Positions 26,743 through 38,758 of a stretch of DNA of 64,000 bases are shown here, in pieces. The notes beneath the pieces were generated by a model. It was given only the letters and a program-made list of their open reading frames with translations, was not told the origin of the DNA and ran no database searches. Each line of letters starts with the position of its first letter. Position 1 is the first letter of the stretch. Source of the stretch: Erythrobacter sp. SD-21. Its GTDB lineage: Bacteria > Pseudomonadota > Alphaproteobacteria > Sphingomonadales > Sphingomonadaceae. A program made the position numbers and the translations under genes. The stretch lies in the NCBI RefSeq assembly GCF_000181515.1, contig NZ_ABCG01000002.1, forward strand, positions 124,001-188,000. The letters run 5' to 3'.

Positions 26743-29079
26743 CTAGATGGGATTGCCGTCCTGGTCGCGGTATATTTCGCGGCGGCCCACATGGTTCGCA
26801 GGACCGACGAGGCCCTCGCTTTCCATGCGCTCGATCCACTTGGCGGCGGTGTTGTAGCCCACGCCCATCTGGCGCTGGAGCCAGCTTCCGCTCGCCTTCT
26901 GGTTCTCGATCACGATCTGGCAGGCCTGGCGGTACTTGCGCTCTTCGGGATTATCGGAGGCGGTGAACTCGTCCTCGAAATTGAAGCCGCCGTCTTCGGG
27001 TTCCTCCGTCACAGCGTCGACGTAATCGGGCTTGCCCTGTTCGCGCCAGTGATCGGCCACGCGCTCGACTTCCTCGTCGGCCACGAAGGGGCCGTGGACG
27101 CGGACCATGGCGCCGGTGTTCGGCTTGTAGAGCATGTCGCCCTTGCCCAGCAGCTGCTCGGCGCCCTGCTCGCCGAGAATCGTGCGGCTGTCGATGCGGC
27201 TCGTCACCTTAAAGCTGATGCGGGTGGGCAGGTTGGCCTTAATGACGCCGGTGATGACGTCGACCGAGGGGCGCTGCGTCGCCATGATCAGGTGAATGCC
27301 CGCGGCACGGCTCTTTTGCGACAGGCGCTGAATCAGAACCTCGATTTCCTTGCCGACGGTGACCATGAGGTCGGCCAGTTCATCGACGATCAGGACGATG
27401 AGCGGCAGCGGTTCGTAATCGAGCTGCTCTTCCTCGTACAATTCCTCGCCGGTCTCAGGGTCGAAGCCGGTCTGAACGCGGCGGCCGAGTGGTTTGCCCT
27501 TCTCGATCGCCTTTTTCACCTTCTCGTTGAAGCCCGCGATATTACGCGAGTTCACGCTCGACATCATGCGATAGCGCTTCTCCATCTCCTCGACCGCCCA
27601 TTTCAGGGCGCGGACCGACTTGGCCGGTTCGGTCACCACGGGGCTGAGGAGATGCGGGATGTCGTCGTAGGTTTTCAGCTCGAGAACCTTGGGATCGATC
27701 AGGATCAGGCGGCACTCGTCCGGCGTGAAACGGTAGAGCAGCGACAACAGGATCGCGTTGAGGCCGACCGACTTGCCCGAACCGGTCGTACCGGCGACGA
27801 GCAAATGCGGCATGGCGGCCAGGTCGGCGATGATTGGCTCGCCCGCGATGTCCTTGCCGAGGATCATTGGCAGGCTGCCGCCATGGTCGACGAAGGCGCT
27901 GGAGGTCGCCAATTCCTTGTAACTGACCATCTGGCGATCGGCGTTGGGCAATTCGATGCCGATCACGGTCTTGCCGGGGATGGGCGAGACGCGCGCGCTG
28001 ATCGCGCTCATGTTGCGGGCGATGTCTTCGGCAAGGCCAACCACACGGCTAGCCTTGATCCCGGGTGCGGGTTCCAGCTCGTACATGGTAACGACGGGGC
28101 CCGCGCGCACGGCGGTGATCTCGCCCTTCACGTTGAAATCGTCGAGCACGTTTTCGAGCAGGCGCGCGTTGCGTTCGAGCGCGATCTTGTCGAGCTTGGC
28201 CGCCTTCTGCTCGGGTTGGTCGTCAAGCAGGTCGGTGCTGGGCAGCTGGAAATTGGCGAACATGTCGCGTTGCTTGGCCTTGGCCGGGCTGGAGCGCACG
28301 GGCGCTGCCACCGGGTCGGCAATCTCGGGCGACCGACGCGCGGTGCGTGCAGGCGCGTCCTCGTCCTCGTCGTCTTCGGGCAGGGCGCGCTTGGCGCGCT
28401 TCTGCTTCTTGGGCGCTAGCGGTAGGTCGATGTCGGACAGCTGCGGTCGGCGTTTGAGTATCTCGGGAAACGTGAAGAACTGCGCCCAGTCGAGCGCGAA
28501 GACCTTGGTCACCAGCGCCAGCCCACCGCCGAGCGCGACAAGGCCGAGCGCGGCGATGATCCAGCCGGAGAAGTCGCCGCCAAAACGCGTCGCCACCGCC
28601 TCGACCCCGCCTGCGCCGAGCAGCCCGGCGGTTCCTCCGCCTCCAGCAGGAAAAGGCCCAGGGCTGCCAGCGAACAACAGGGATATTACTGTCCCGAGGA
28701 GGAGCATTGCCAACAACAGAAACGCGAACGGGCGCCACCATTTGCCGGGAGTTTCCTCTTCGTCCGGATCCTCGACGCCGGTCCAGAGTCGCCGCGCAGA
28801 AATCCAGAGCAATGGGAGCAGAAGCAGCGCGGGCAAGCCGAACCAGAGATAGGCCTGGTCCGAAATCCACGCACCGCTCGCCCCCATCCAATTGGAAATG
28901 TCGGTCCCGGCTGCGGCGGTCGAAGCGCTGGGGTCGGTCTGCGTATAGCTGGCCAGAGCGAGCGCGAGGAACAGCATGAGTGCAAAGAGCGCCCCAGCCC
29001 CCGCCATATGCGTCGCGCGCCGCAGCGAGCGGCGGAAAGCCGCCCGCCAATCGGGTTTGGCGCCTGCGCGCGTGGCCAT
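26743..29079 (-). CDS. ftsK: DNA translocase FtsK
   Basis: 778 aa, start at ATG 29079 with GAAGGGAAT upstream. Four hydrophobic segments lie in the first 180 residues and anchor it at the septum. A short acidic/basic linker (DEDEDAPARTARRSPE) follows, then the motor: Walker A GTTGSGKS near residue 430, Walker B LIVLIVDELADLM, and HLIMATQRPSVDVITG. The C-terminal gamma winged helix (SWLQRQMGVGYNTAAKWIERME) reads polarity sequences. It pumps the terminus region during division and activates XerCD. Confidence 0.96.
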   Translation of the reverse strand: MATRAGAKPDWRAAFRRSLRRATHMAGAGALFALMLFLALALASYTQTDPSASTAAAGTDISNWMGASGAWISDQAYLWFGLPALLLLPLLWISARRLWTGVEDPDEEETPGKWWRPFAFLLLAMLLLGTVISLLFAGSPGPFPAGGGGTAGLLGAGGVEAVATRFGGDFSGWIIAALGLVALGGGLALVTKVFALDWAQFFTFPEILKRRPQLSDIDLPLAPKKQKRAKRALPEDDEDEDAPARTARRSPEIADPVAAPVRSSPAKAKQRDMFANFQLPSTDLLDDQPEQKAAKLDKIALERNARLLENVLDDFNVKGEITAVRAGPVVTMYELEPAPGIKASRVVGLAEDIARNMSAISARVSPIPGKTVIGIELPNADRQMVSYKELATSSAFVDHGGSLPMILGKDIAGEPIIADLAAMPHLLVAGTTGSGKSVGLNAILLSLLYRFTPDECRLILIDPKVLELKTYDDIPHLLSPVVTEPAKSVRALKWAVEEMEKRYRMMSSVNSRNIAGFNEKVKKAIEKGKPLGRRVQTGFDPETGEELYEEEQLDYEPLPLIVLIVDELADLMVTVGKEIEVLIQRLSQKSRAAGIHLIMATQRPSVDVITGVIKANLPTRISFKVTSRIDSRTILGEQGAEQLLGKGDMLYKPNTGAMVRVHGPFVADEEVERVADHWREQGKPDYVDAVTEEPEDGGFNFEDEFTASDNPEERKYRQACQIVIENQKASGSWLQRQMGVGYNTAAKWIERMESEGLVGPANHVGRREIYRDQDGNPI

Positions 29080-29135
29080 TCGATAATTCCCTTCTACCGT
29101 CTTGAGGCCAGTATGAATCCTCGGGGAGTCTGCCG

Positions 29136-29663
29136 TCAAGCGACCTTCGTCGAAGCGAGTCCGTCGATCGCGCCCCAGCGGGGCCAGTCGAGTTCGTCTG
29201 CGCGGGCGCGGTTCATGCCGCCCAACGCGATCACAGGAACCGGCGATTGCTGCGCGAGGACACGGAAGCCCATGACACCGAGCATAGGCGCACCCGGATG
29301 CGAACGGGTGGGGAAGACCGGTGAGAGGAAGATACCGTCGGCTCCGGCGGCGAGCGCGGTGTCGATCTCGTCGCCGTTGTGGCCGGTTGCGAGTTTCAGC
29401 CCTGCACCCCAGCATTCCGGTGGTCCGTAGTGGCCATCCGCGCCCCAGTCGCCCGCTCCGGAAAGGATCACCACTTGATTGCAGGCGCGTGCAATGGCGG
29501 CCAGCGCCTCGAACCGTTCGCGCCGTGCGGCTTCGGACAGATGGTAGTGCCGGAAGACGAAGCCCGAACCCTGCGGCAGGTTGCGCAAGGCACTCTCCAG
29601 TCCCGCATCGTTGCGGTCGTCGGAGAGCAGCCACAGCAGGGGAAGGGTCTGGCGATTGGTCAC
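29136..29663 (-). CDS. Thiamine-phosphate synthase-like (ThiE/TenI fold) protein
   Basis: 175 aa from GTG 29663. LLWLLSDDRNDAG at the start and GADGIFLSPVFPTRSHPGAP plus PVIALGGMNRARA at the end are the phosphate- and pyrophosphate-binding segments of the ThiE/TenI barrel. It is shorter than typical ThiE and no other thi gene is nearby, so true thiamine synthesis is uncertain. A minus-strand ATG at 29687 in the same frame would add eight residues and overlap the divergent yggS ATG. Confidence 0.75.
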   Translation of the reverse strand: MTNRQTLPLLWLLSDDRNDAGLESALRNLPQGSGFVFRHYHLSEAARRERFEALAAIARACNQVVILSGAGDWGADGHYGPPECWGAGLKLATGHNGDEIDTALAAGADGIFLSPVFPTRSHPGAPMLGVMGFRVLAQQSPVPVIALGGMNRARADELDWPRWGAIDGLASTKVA

Positions 29664-29685
29664 GCTTGCGCTATAGCGCGCCGCC

Positions 29686-30351
29686 ATGGAAAAGGCAGGC
29701 TCTCCGCTCGAACAGGTCCGCAGCTCTATCGCGCAGGCGTGCAATCGCGCCCGCCGCGATCCCGGTGACATTACGCTGGTGGCCATAAGTAAACGCCACA
29801 CGGCCGCGACGATCGAACCCCTCCTGATCGAGGGCCACCGCCATTTCGGCGAGAACCGCGTGCAGGAAGCGGCGGAAAAATGGCCGGCGCTGCGCGAAGC
29901 CCATCCTGCAGTGCAGCTTCATCTCGTTGGCCAGCTGCAATCGAACAAGGCCGAGGAAGCCGCCGCGCTGTTCGATGTCATCCATTCGCTCGACCGGCCG
30001 AGCCTCGTGAAGGCCTTGGCCAAGGCCTTCGACAAGACCGGCCGCCTCGTGCCGTGTTTCGTGCAGGTCGATGTCGGCGACGAACCGCAGAAAGGCGGTT
30101 GCCCGGTGGGCGACCTGCCCGCCTTGCTCACGCAGGCACGCGATGCCGATATTCCACTGGCCGGACTGATGTGCCTGCCGCCTGCCGATATCGAACCGGC
30201 ACCCTTCTTCGCTTTCCTCGACAAGCTTGCCCGCGATCACGGCCTCGAAGGTCGGAGTATGGGCATGAGCGGCGATTACGAGACCGCGATCATGCTGGGT
30301 GCGACGCATATCCGTGTCGGCACCGCGCTGTTCGGCGAACGTCCCGCCTGA
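29686..30351 (+). CDS. YggS-family PLP-binding protein (PLP homeostasis protein)
   Basis: 221 aa. A single TIM-barrel like the N-terminal domain of alanine racemase; Lys in VAISKRH would bind pyridoxal phosphate. GENRVQEAAEKWP, HLVGQLQSNKA and MSGDYETAIMLGATHIRVGTALFG are diagnostic. The family buffers PLP and affects amino-acid balance and has no known catalysis. Divergent from the ThiE-like gene. Confidence 0.93.
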   Translation: MEKAGSPLEQVRSSIAQACNRARRDPGDITLVAISKRHTAATIEPLLIEGHRHFGENRVQEAAEKWPALREAHPAVQLHLVGQLQSNKAEEAAALFDVIHSLDRPSLVKALAKAFDKTGRLVPCFVQVDVGDEPQKGGCPVGDLPALLTQARDADIPLAGLMCLPPADIEPAPFFAFLDKLARDHGLEGRSMGMSGDYETAIMLGATHIRVGTALFGERPA

Positions 30352-30385
30352 ACGCCACAGCCTTCAATCTGCTGACAGATCGCAC

Positions 30386-30416
30386 AAAAAAGGGGCGCCC
30401 GAAGGCGCCCCTTATC
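30386..30416. terminator. Bidirectional intrinsic terminator
   Basis: AGGGGCGCC (30391-30399) / GGCGCCCCT (30404-30412) with a CGAA tetraloop, an A-run on the left and TTATCTTT on the right. It separates the convergent yggS and TonB-receptor genes. Confidence 0.88.
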
Positions 30417-30437
30417 TTTGTGCGCTGATGCGCGCGA

Positions 30438-33164
30438 TCAGAACTCGGCGCGCACGGTGACGCCGTAAGTCCGCGGCTCGGCGAGGAAGGCCGAATAGGT
30501 CTGCTGCGGCGCGATGAAGGGCGTGTTGAAGGCCACCTGCGTGTAGTCGGTATCGAAGGCGTTCTGCACCCAGCCTTCAATGGCGAAACGATCGGCGATG
30601 TTGGTAAGGCCGATGCGGCCGTTCACGACCACGAAGCTGTCCTGTTCCTTGCCGTAGAGAAGGTCCGAACCGGTGTTGTAATCCCCGGTCATGCGGGCGT
30701 TGACGAACAGCAGGCCCTTCATGCCCGACCCGCCGATGTTCGGCGTCCAGGTAAAGGACGTTGTGCCGACCCAGGCCGGCGCGTTCGACAGATTGTCGCC
30801 TGGCAGCAGGCGCAGCGCCGGATCGAGCGGATCGCCCTGATCGCTGCCGACGAGATCGTCGGCATAACGCGTGTTGGCATGGGTGACACCCAGCGTCATG
30901 TTGACGTTTCGGGTCGGGCTCAGCGAAGCTTCGAACTCGAAGCCTTCAGAGACCACGCCTGGCGTTACATCGCCTGCATCGCAGGCGCCGGTGGTGGCGC
31001 TCGCATCGCGGTCGAGGTCATTCAGATCCGTACCGCAGCCGTTGATGTTTTGCACCAGGAAGACCGAACCGTTGAAGGTGTTCAACTGGAAATTGCTGAA
31101 CTCCTGCCGGAACGCGGTCAGGCCGAGGCTCCACTGGCGGTTCGAATACTTCATGCCGATTTCGTAGGCGTCGACGGTTTCCTCATCGAACTGCAGCGAT
31201 GCAGGGTCGATGTTGGCGACGTTGAAGGTCACCGGATTGCCCAGCGCCGAACGGTCGAGGTTGAAACCGCCCGCCTTGTAGCCGCGCGAGTAGGAGGTGT
31301 AGACCATCAGGTCATCGACCGGCTTCCAGCTAAGGATGGCCGTGCCGGTGAACTCGTCCTCGTCACGGCTGTCGGCAATCGTAACTCCGTCGAGTTCTGC
31401 GGTCGAGTTGCCCTGGCATGACAGCGCGATGATGCCGCCCGCCAGACCCGCCAGCGGCGTGGCCAGCAGGTCGCCAACGAGCGCCCGGTTGGTCGGACAG
31501 ATCGTGTTGTCGTTCGAGAAGCTCGCATCGAAATCCTTGGTTTCGCTGGTGTAGCGAAGGCCCAGGGTGAGATCGAGGCGATCGGTGAGATGGACAATAT
31601 TGTGCGTGAAAACCGCGAAGTTTTCGCTCGTCTGATTGTATTGGTCGCCCGTGCCTCCAACGTCGCTCACCATGGCGAGATTGTCGAGGCCTGCGAGGAT
31701 CAGCGGCGTGGCTGGGCCGAACGCCGGATCGCCGACGGTCCCGTCGAGAAACGCGCGGGCCGGGCCAAGGCAATCGTCCGCACCAGGCGCGAGGAGCGCC
31801 GGGTTCACGGCAATGACGAGACGGCAATTCACGAAGCGTCCGTAATCCTCGCCGAAGCGCAGATTGTCACGGGTTTCGAGCTTCTCATTGGCGTAGTAGG
31901 CGCCGACGAGCCAGTCGAGGCGATCACCGAACGCTTCGCCGTTGAGGCGCAGTTCCTGCGTGAAGGTCTTGAACTCACGCGCGCCCGCATCATCGCCCGG
32001 CGCGCGGTAGAGGATGTCCACCTGCGTGTAGTCGGTGTCCGAAGCCTGCGTGTTGAAATACTCGCGATATCCCGTGATCGAGGTCAGGTTTGCACCGCCC
32101 AGATCCCAGTTCAGTTCGCCCGAGACACCGTAATCCTCGGTTTCACCGGCATAGCTGCGGCCTTGGGTGACATAGATGTCGCGATCATAGGTCGACTGGG
32201 TGAAAGCGCGCGGATCCTGGCCAAGGCCAAGCAGCACGTTGACGATGGGATTGCCGGTGCTGGCCAGCGCTGGCGAGCCCGTCTCGGGCCGTGCGAAGGG
32301 ATCGAAGCCGGGCGACACACGCGCAAGCGGAGCCACCTCGGGCTGGACGAAGGTCGCGGCGCAGCACGCCTCATCCTTCTTCGAATAATCGCCGACAAGA
32401 CGGAAGCTGATATCATCGTTCGGCTCGAACAGGGCCTGTGCGCGCACGAGATAGCGGTCGCGGTTGTTGACGTCGGTGTCGTTGACGACATCGTTGTAGA
32501 AACCGTCACGCTGGAACCAGACGCCATCGATACGCGCAGCGACAGTATCGCCCAACGGCGCGTTTACACCGCCTTCGATGCGCAAGGCGTCGAAATTGCC
32601 ATAGGTAAAGTCGGCATATCCGCCGAAATCAAATTCCGGTTCCGCGGTATAGATCGAGATCATCCCGGCAGAGGAGTTACGGCCCCCCAGCGTACCCTGC
32701 GGGCCGCGCAGGATTTCGATGCGTTCAAGCGGGCCAAGCTCGCTCAGCGCGTTACCCGAACGCGAGCGGTAGACGCCGTCGACGAAGACCGCGACCGAGC
32801 TTTCGAGGCCGGGGTTGTCGCCAACCGTACCAATGCCGCGAATACGGGCCGAGCCGTTGGCTTCGTTGCCGGTCGAGGAGACGAGCAGCGATGGCGCGAC
32901 CTGGTTCAGTTCGCGAATGTCGCTGGTGCCGGAGTTCTCGAGGGTTTCGGAGGAAACGGCCGAGATTGCGACCGGCACGTCGGCCAGGTTCTGCGCGCGG
33001 CCCTGCGCGGTCACGACGATGACCGGCGTAGTATCGTCGACATCGGCGTTGTCGACCATGTCGCCTTCATCAGCGACTTCTTGGGCCATGGCGGCCTGCG
33101 GAAGCATGGTGAAACCGGCGCCGAGAATGGCAAGCGTGCGCAACGAAAGCGTAGTTTTCCTCAT
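30438..33164 (-). CDS. TonB-dependent outer-membrane receptor
   Basis: 908 aa, start at ATG 33164 with AGGAGAGGG upstream. Signal peptide about 1-27. The plug domain begins with the TonB-box-like VIVVTAQGRAQNLADVPVAI and includes RIRGIGTVGDNPGLESSVAV, VFVDGVYR and IEILRGPQGTLGGRNSSAG. The rest is a 22-strand barrel ending RTYGVTVRAEF with terminal Phe. It belongs to the large sphingomonad receptor group whose ligands (siderophores, glycans, aromatics) are mostly unknown. No transport partner lies beside it. Confidence 0.92.
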   Translation of the reverse strand: MRKTTLSLRTLAILGAGFTMLPQAAMAQEVADEGDMVDNADVDDTTPVIVVTAQGRAQNLADVPVAISAVSSETLENSGTSDIRELNQVAPSLLVSSTGNEANGSARIRGIGTVGDNPGLESSVAVFVDGVYRSRSGNALSELGPLERIEILRGPQGTLGGRNSSAGMISIYTAEPEFDFGGYADFTYGNFDALRIEGGVNAPLGDTVAARIDGVWFQRDGFYNDVVNDTDVNNRDRYLVRAQALFEPNDDISFRLVGDYSKKDEACCAATFVQPEVAPLARVSPGFDPFARPETGSPALASTGNPIVNVLLGLGQDPRAFTQSTYDRDIYVTQGRSYAGETEDYGVSGELNWDLGGANLTSITGYREYFNTQASDTDYTQVDILYRAPGDDAGAREFKTFTQELRLNGEAFGDRLDWLVGAYYANEKLETRDNLRFGEDYGRFVNCRLVIAVNPALLAPGADDCLGPARAFLDGTVGDPAFGPATPLILAGLDNLAMVSDVGGTGDQYNQTSENFAVFTHNIVHLTDRLDLTLGLRYTSETKDFDASFSNDNTICPTNRALVGDLLATPLAGLAGGIIALSCQGNSTAELDGVTIADSRDEDEFTGTAILSWKPVDDLMVYTSYSRGYKAGGFNLDRSALGNPVTFNVANIDPASLQFDEETVDAYEIGMKYSNRQWSLGLTAFRQEFSNFQLNTFNGSVFLVQNINGCGTDLNDLDRDASATTGACDAGDVTPGVVSEGFEFEASLSPTRNVNMTLGVTHANTRYADDLVGSDQGDPLDPALRLLPGDNLSNAPAWVGTTSFTWTPNIGGSGMKGLLFVNARMTGDYNTGSDLLYGKEQDSFVVVNGRIGLTNIADRFAIEGWVQNAFDTDYTQVAFNTPFIAPQQTYSAFLAEPRTYGVTVRAEF

Positions 33165-33251
33165 GGGAAACCCTCTCCTCTGATTAACTCTCTCGAACGA
33201 TTCGATTCCGGAATTGCGGTCAGGACGCAACAATCTTCCTACAAATGTATG

Positions 33252-36007
33252 CTAAGCGTCTTCCAACCGTGCCTGCATTGCATCACCTGCCGCATCGATC
33301 AGGCGCGCTTCGAGGCGGTCCTGTCGCTCGCCTCCGGCCAGCTTCCCGCCCGTAAGATCGGTCACGTAGAAGGTGTCGACCGCGCGTTCGCCGTAGTGGG
33401 TGATATGGGCGGAATGGACGACCAGCCGGCTTTCGAACAGAACCCGCGCAAGGCGGTTTAGTAGCGCCGGACGGTCGCGTGCGTTCACTTCGATCACTGT
33501 GAAGCGGTTGGAGGCTTTGTTGTCGAACAGCACGCGCGGGCTGACATCGAACGCCTTGGAACGGCTGTGCGGCAAGGGCCGCTGGGCCAGCTTCGGGGTT
33601 AGGTCGATGCGGTTGGCCAGCGCATCGGCAATGCTTTTCTTGAGCCGCTCCAATTGCTGCTCTTCGCGGAAGGGAGCGCCATGCGGGTCCTGCACGAGGA
33701 AGTTGTCGAGCGCCCAGCCGGTGCGTGAAGTGTGGATGCGCGCGTCTATGATATTGCCGCCGGCCAGATGGATGCCGCCCGCGATGCGGTAGAAAAGGCC
33801 GGGGTGATCCGAGGCGATGACCGTGACCAGCGTTGCCCCGCGCGCTTCGTAATATTCGCAGTGGACCGAGAGCTCGTGGCCCTTCTCTCGCGCGGAGGCG
33901 TAGTGCGCAAGGTTCAGCGCGATGATGTCGACCGGCTCGGCAATCCAGTAGGCGTCGCCGAAGCTTGCGCCGTGTTCCTCCACCAGCGGAGCCTTCTCGC
34001 CGAGGAGGTCCGCCACCTGCGCACGCTTGGCCGCGACCTTTTCCTTGCGACCATGCCGCACATGGCCAAGCCGCAGCCGCTCGGACGACACATCGTAAAG
34101 CTCGCCCAGCAGTTGCCCCTTCCAGCTGTTCCACGTGCCCGGCCCGACCGCGCGAATGTCCACGGCGGTGAGGATGGCAAGATGGCGCAGGCGCTCGAGC
34201 CCCTGCACCTGTCCGACGTAATCCTCGATTGTCTTTGGATCGGTGAGGTCGCGCTTCTGCGCGGTGTGGCTCATCAGCAGGTGATTGAGCACCAGCCAGG
34301 CGACGAGATCGGTCTCGCTTTCGGTAAGGCCGAAGCGGGGGCACAGTTCGTATGCGATCTCCGCCCCGAGCACCGAGTGATCGCCGCCGCGCCCTTTGGC
34401 GATATCGTGGAGCAGCGCCGCGACATAGGCGACCCTGCGCGAATTCACCTTGTGGATCAGCCGGGTCGCACGCGGATGGTCGTCCTTCAGCTCGCCCTTC
34501 TCGATCTTGTTGAGCAGGCCGATGGCGCGGATGGTGTGCTCGTCCACCGTATAATGGTGGTACATGTCGAACTGCATCTGCGCGTTGACCTTGCCGAAAT
34601 CGGGCACGAAGCGGCCAAAGACGCCCGTCTCGTTCATCCAGCGCAGGACCATTTCGGGATCGTTGCGGCCGCACAGCAGGTCGAGGAAGAGCGCGTTCGC
34701 CCGCGCATCCTCGCGCACCTTGCTGTCGATCAGCTTCGCATCGCGCGCGGCCTGTCGCATGGTCTCGGGATGGATTTCCAGTTCCTTGCTCTCGGCGATT
34801 TGGAAAATCTCGACGAGGCGTACCGGATCCTTGGCGAACCAGTCGTCCGAAGGCGCAGCGATCCGTCCCCCGAAGACGCGGTAGCCCTTCACCATGCGCG
34901 GCTTTGGGCGGAAGCCAGCGAAAAACCCGCTGCGGGCCGAGCGCTGGGCGAGATCGTCCTCGATATGGGCAAGGAAGACCCCGGTCAGGCTGCCGACCCG
35001 CTTCGCCTGCAGGAAATAGAACTGCATGAAGCGTTCGACCGCGCTCTTGCCCGGCCGTTCGGCAAAATTCATCCGCTCGGCAACCTGGCGCTGCAGGTCG
35101 AAGGTGAGCCGGTCCTCAGCGCGTCCCGTCATGATGTGCATGTGGCAACGCACGGCGAGAAGAAAGCGTTCGGCGCGGCGGAAGTTGCGGTATTCGGCCT
35201 CGGTCATCAGCCCCGCGCCGACCAGTTCCGACGCGCTGGAAACGCGGTGGATGAACTTGCCGATCCAGTAGAGCGTCTGCAGGTCGCGCAGCCCGCCCTT
35301 GCCGTCTTTCACATTGGGTTCCACGACATAGCGGCTGTCGCCCATCCGCTTGTGGCGGATGTTCCGCTCTTCCAGCTTCTGCGTGAGGAAAGCGCGCTCG
35401 TTCCCCTTCACGACCTCGAGCGTGTAGCGGCGCTCGCCCTCCTCGTAGAGATCGCGGTCGCCCCAGACATAACGCCCTTCGAGCAGCGCGGTGCGAATGG
35501 TGAGATCGTCCTTCGCCAGCCGGATCGCCTCGTCCAGCGTGCGGGTGGAATGGCCGACCTTGAGGCCGAGGTCCCACATCAAATAGAGCATCGCCTCGAC
35601 CACCTGCTCGCACCAGGCGTTGCGGCGTTCGCCGACGAGGAAGGCGATGTCGACATCCGAATGCGGCGCCATCTCGGCGCGCCCGTATCCGCCCACCGCC
35701 ATCACGGCCAGCCGCTCGCCTGCGCTGCGGTTGGCGTTGGGGTAAGTGTGATGCGTCACATATTCATGGATGACGCGCACCAACTGGTCGACGAGGAAGG
35801 AATAGCCGCCCGCCACCGCGTGGCCGGCCGAGGGTCGCGCCTCCAGCCGCCGCTCCATTTCGGCGCGGCCGCTTTCGAGCGCGGCCTTGAGCAGGTCGAC
35901 GACGCCTTGGCGCGAATTGCCGCCCTGATCCTCGACCAGCGCCTCGATCTGCGAGGCCATCTCGCGTCGGTCGAAGATCGCGCGCTGGTCGGGGATTACG
36001 GGCTCGG

Positions 36008-36011
<4 letters not shown>
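33252..36011 (-). CDS. glnD: Bifunctional [protein-PII] uridylyltransferase/uridylyl-removing enzyme
   Basis: 919 aa from TTG 36011, which overlaps the stop of the upstream ligase by 4 bp (TTGA) and has AAGG 8 nt before it. Order: nucleotidyltransferase (VGGYGRAEMAPHSDVDIAF), GlnE-like helical region, HD domain (LLHDIAKGRGGDHS), two C-terminal ACT domains (VIASDHPGLFYRIAGG and VNARDRPALLNRLARV). It senses glutamine and modifies PII to control nitrogen assimilation. No glnB, amtB or glnA is in the window. ATG at residue 18 is an alternative start. Confidence 0.95.
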
Positions 36012-37708
<1,697 letters not shown>

Positions 37709-37816
37709 GGTGGTGTCAGGTCCTCTCCATTGTGCGTGCGCGGGCAAATCCGCAGCTCCCGGCAAATACCGGTGAGGGATGCGAGACAGGCTTTCCCCAA
37801 AAGGCCTGCTATGCCA

Positions 37817-37853
37817 AAAGCCGCCCCGAAACGGGTCGCGCCGATGCGGCTTT
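37817..37853. other. Stem-loop in the lgt leader
   Basis: AAAGCCGC (37817-37824) pairs with GCGGCTTT (37846-37853); an inner CCCG-AAA-CGGG hairpin can form in the loop. It lies 27 bp upstream of the lgt start codon in the divergent region between the ligase and lgt. It may be a terminator-like or leader element. Confidence 0.4.
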
Positions 37854-37879
37854 CGACATGTCTCTAAGGGGATAAGACC

Positions 37880-38758
37880 TTGCTGTCACTACTGGCCGCC
37901 ACTGCGGCTGCTTCGGAACCGATCCAGTGGGCGGAGCTGGGCCTGCGACCCTATCTGTTCGAGATCGGCAGCTTCCAGCTGCGCTACTATTCGCTCGCAT
38001 ACCTCCTCGGCATCCTCTTCGCCTATTGGCACCTGTCGAGAATGATCAAGTCGCCCGGCGCCCCGCTGGCGCAGCGCCATGCGGACGATCTGTTCTTCTA
38101 TTGCACACTCGGCGTGATCTTGGGCGGCCGGCTCGGCTATGCTGCTTTCTACCAGCCCGAACTTTTCGGAGGCATGGAGCTGTTCCAGCTGTGGAACGGC
38201 GGCATGAGCTTCCACGGCGGCGTGATCGGTGTTCTGGTTGCGATCAGCTGGGTTGCCTGGCGCGGCGGCCTCAACTGGCTGCGCGTGTGCGATTACATCG
38301 CGGTCAACGTGCCGATCGGCTACATGCTCGGCCGGATCGCCAATTTCATCAACGGCGAACTCTACGGCCGCCCGGTCGAAGGCGACGTGCCTTGGGCGAT
38401 GGTCTTCCCCGGCGGCGGCGAACTCGCACGCCATCCGAGCCAGCTCTACCAGGCGGGTCTTGAAGGCCTGCTCCTTGGCGTGCTGCTGATCGCGCTCTTC
38501 TGGAAGACCCGTGCACGCTACCGCGCCGGCCTCCTCGTCGGCATATTCACCGTCGGCATGGGGCTGGGCCGTTTCGTCAACGAGTTCTTCCGCGAACCCG
38601 ACGCGCATCTAGCCTATGTCGTCGCGGAAACCGGCCTCAGCCGCGGCCAGTGGCTCAGCCTGCCGATGATCGCGGTGGGCGTTGCGGTGATGATCTACGC
38701 GCTGATGAAGCCGCCTGTCGGGGGCAAGAAGGCGCCGTCGAAGCCGCTGGCGGCATGA
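37880..38758 (+). CDS. lgt: Prolipoprotein diacylglyceryl transferase
   Basis: 292 aa from TTG 37880 with an AAGGGGA site upstream. About seven transmembrane helices. The Lgt signature GRIANFINGELYGRPVEGDVPWAMVF is present with the essential Arg and the H-G region MSFHGGVIGVLVAI. It transfers diacylglycerol from phosphatidylglycerol to the lipobox Cys of prolipoproteins, including several predicted in this window. Overlaps the next gene by 4 bp. Confidence 0.96.
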   Translation: MLSLLAATAAASEPIQWAELGLRPYLFEIGSFQLRYYSLAYLLGILFAYWHLSRMIKSPGAPLAQRHADDLFFYCTLGVILGGRLGYAAFYQPELFGGMELFQLWNGGMSFHGGVIGVLVAISWVAWRGGLNWLRVCDYIAVNVPIGYMLGRIANFINGELYGRPVEGDVPWAMVFPGGGELARHPSQLYQAGLEGLLLGVLLIALFWKTRARYRAGLLVGIFTVGMGLGRFVNEFFREPDAHLAYVVAETGLSRGQWLSLPMIAVGVAVMIYALMKPPVGGKKAPSKPLAA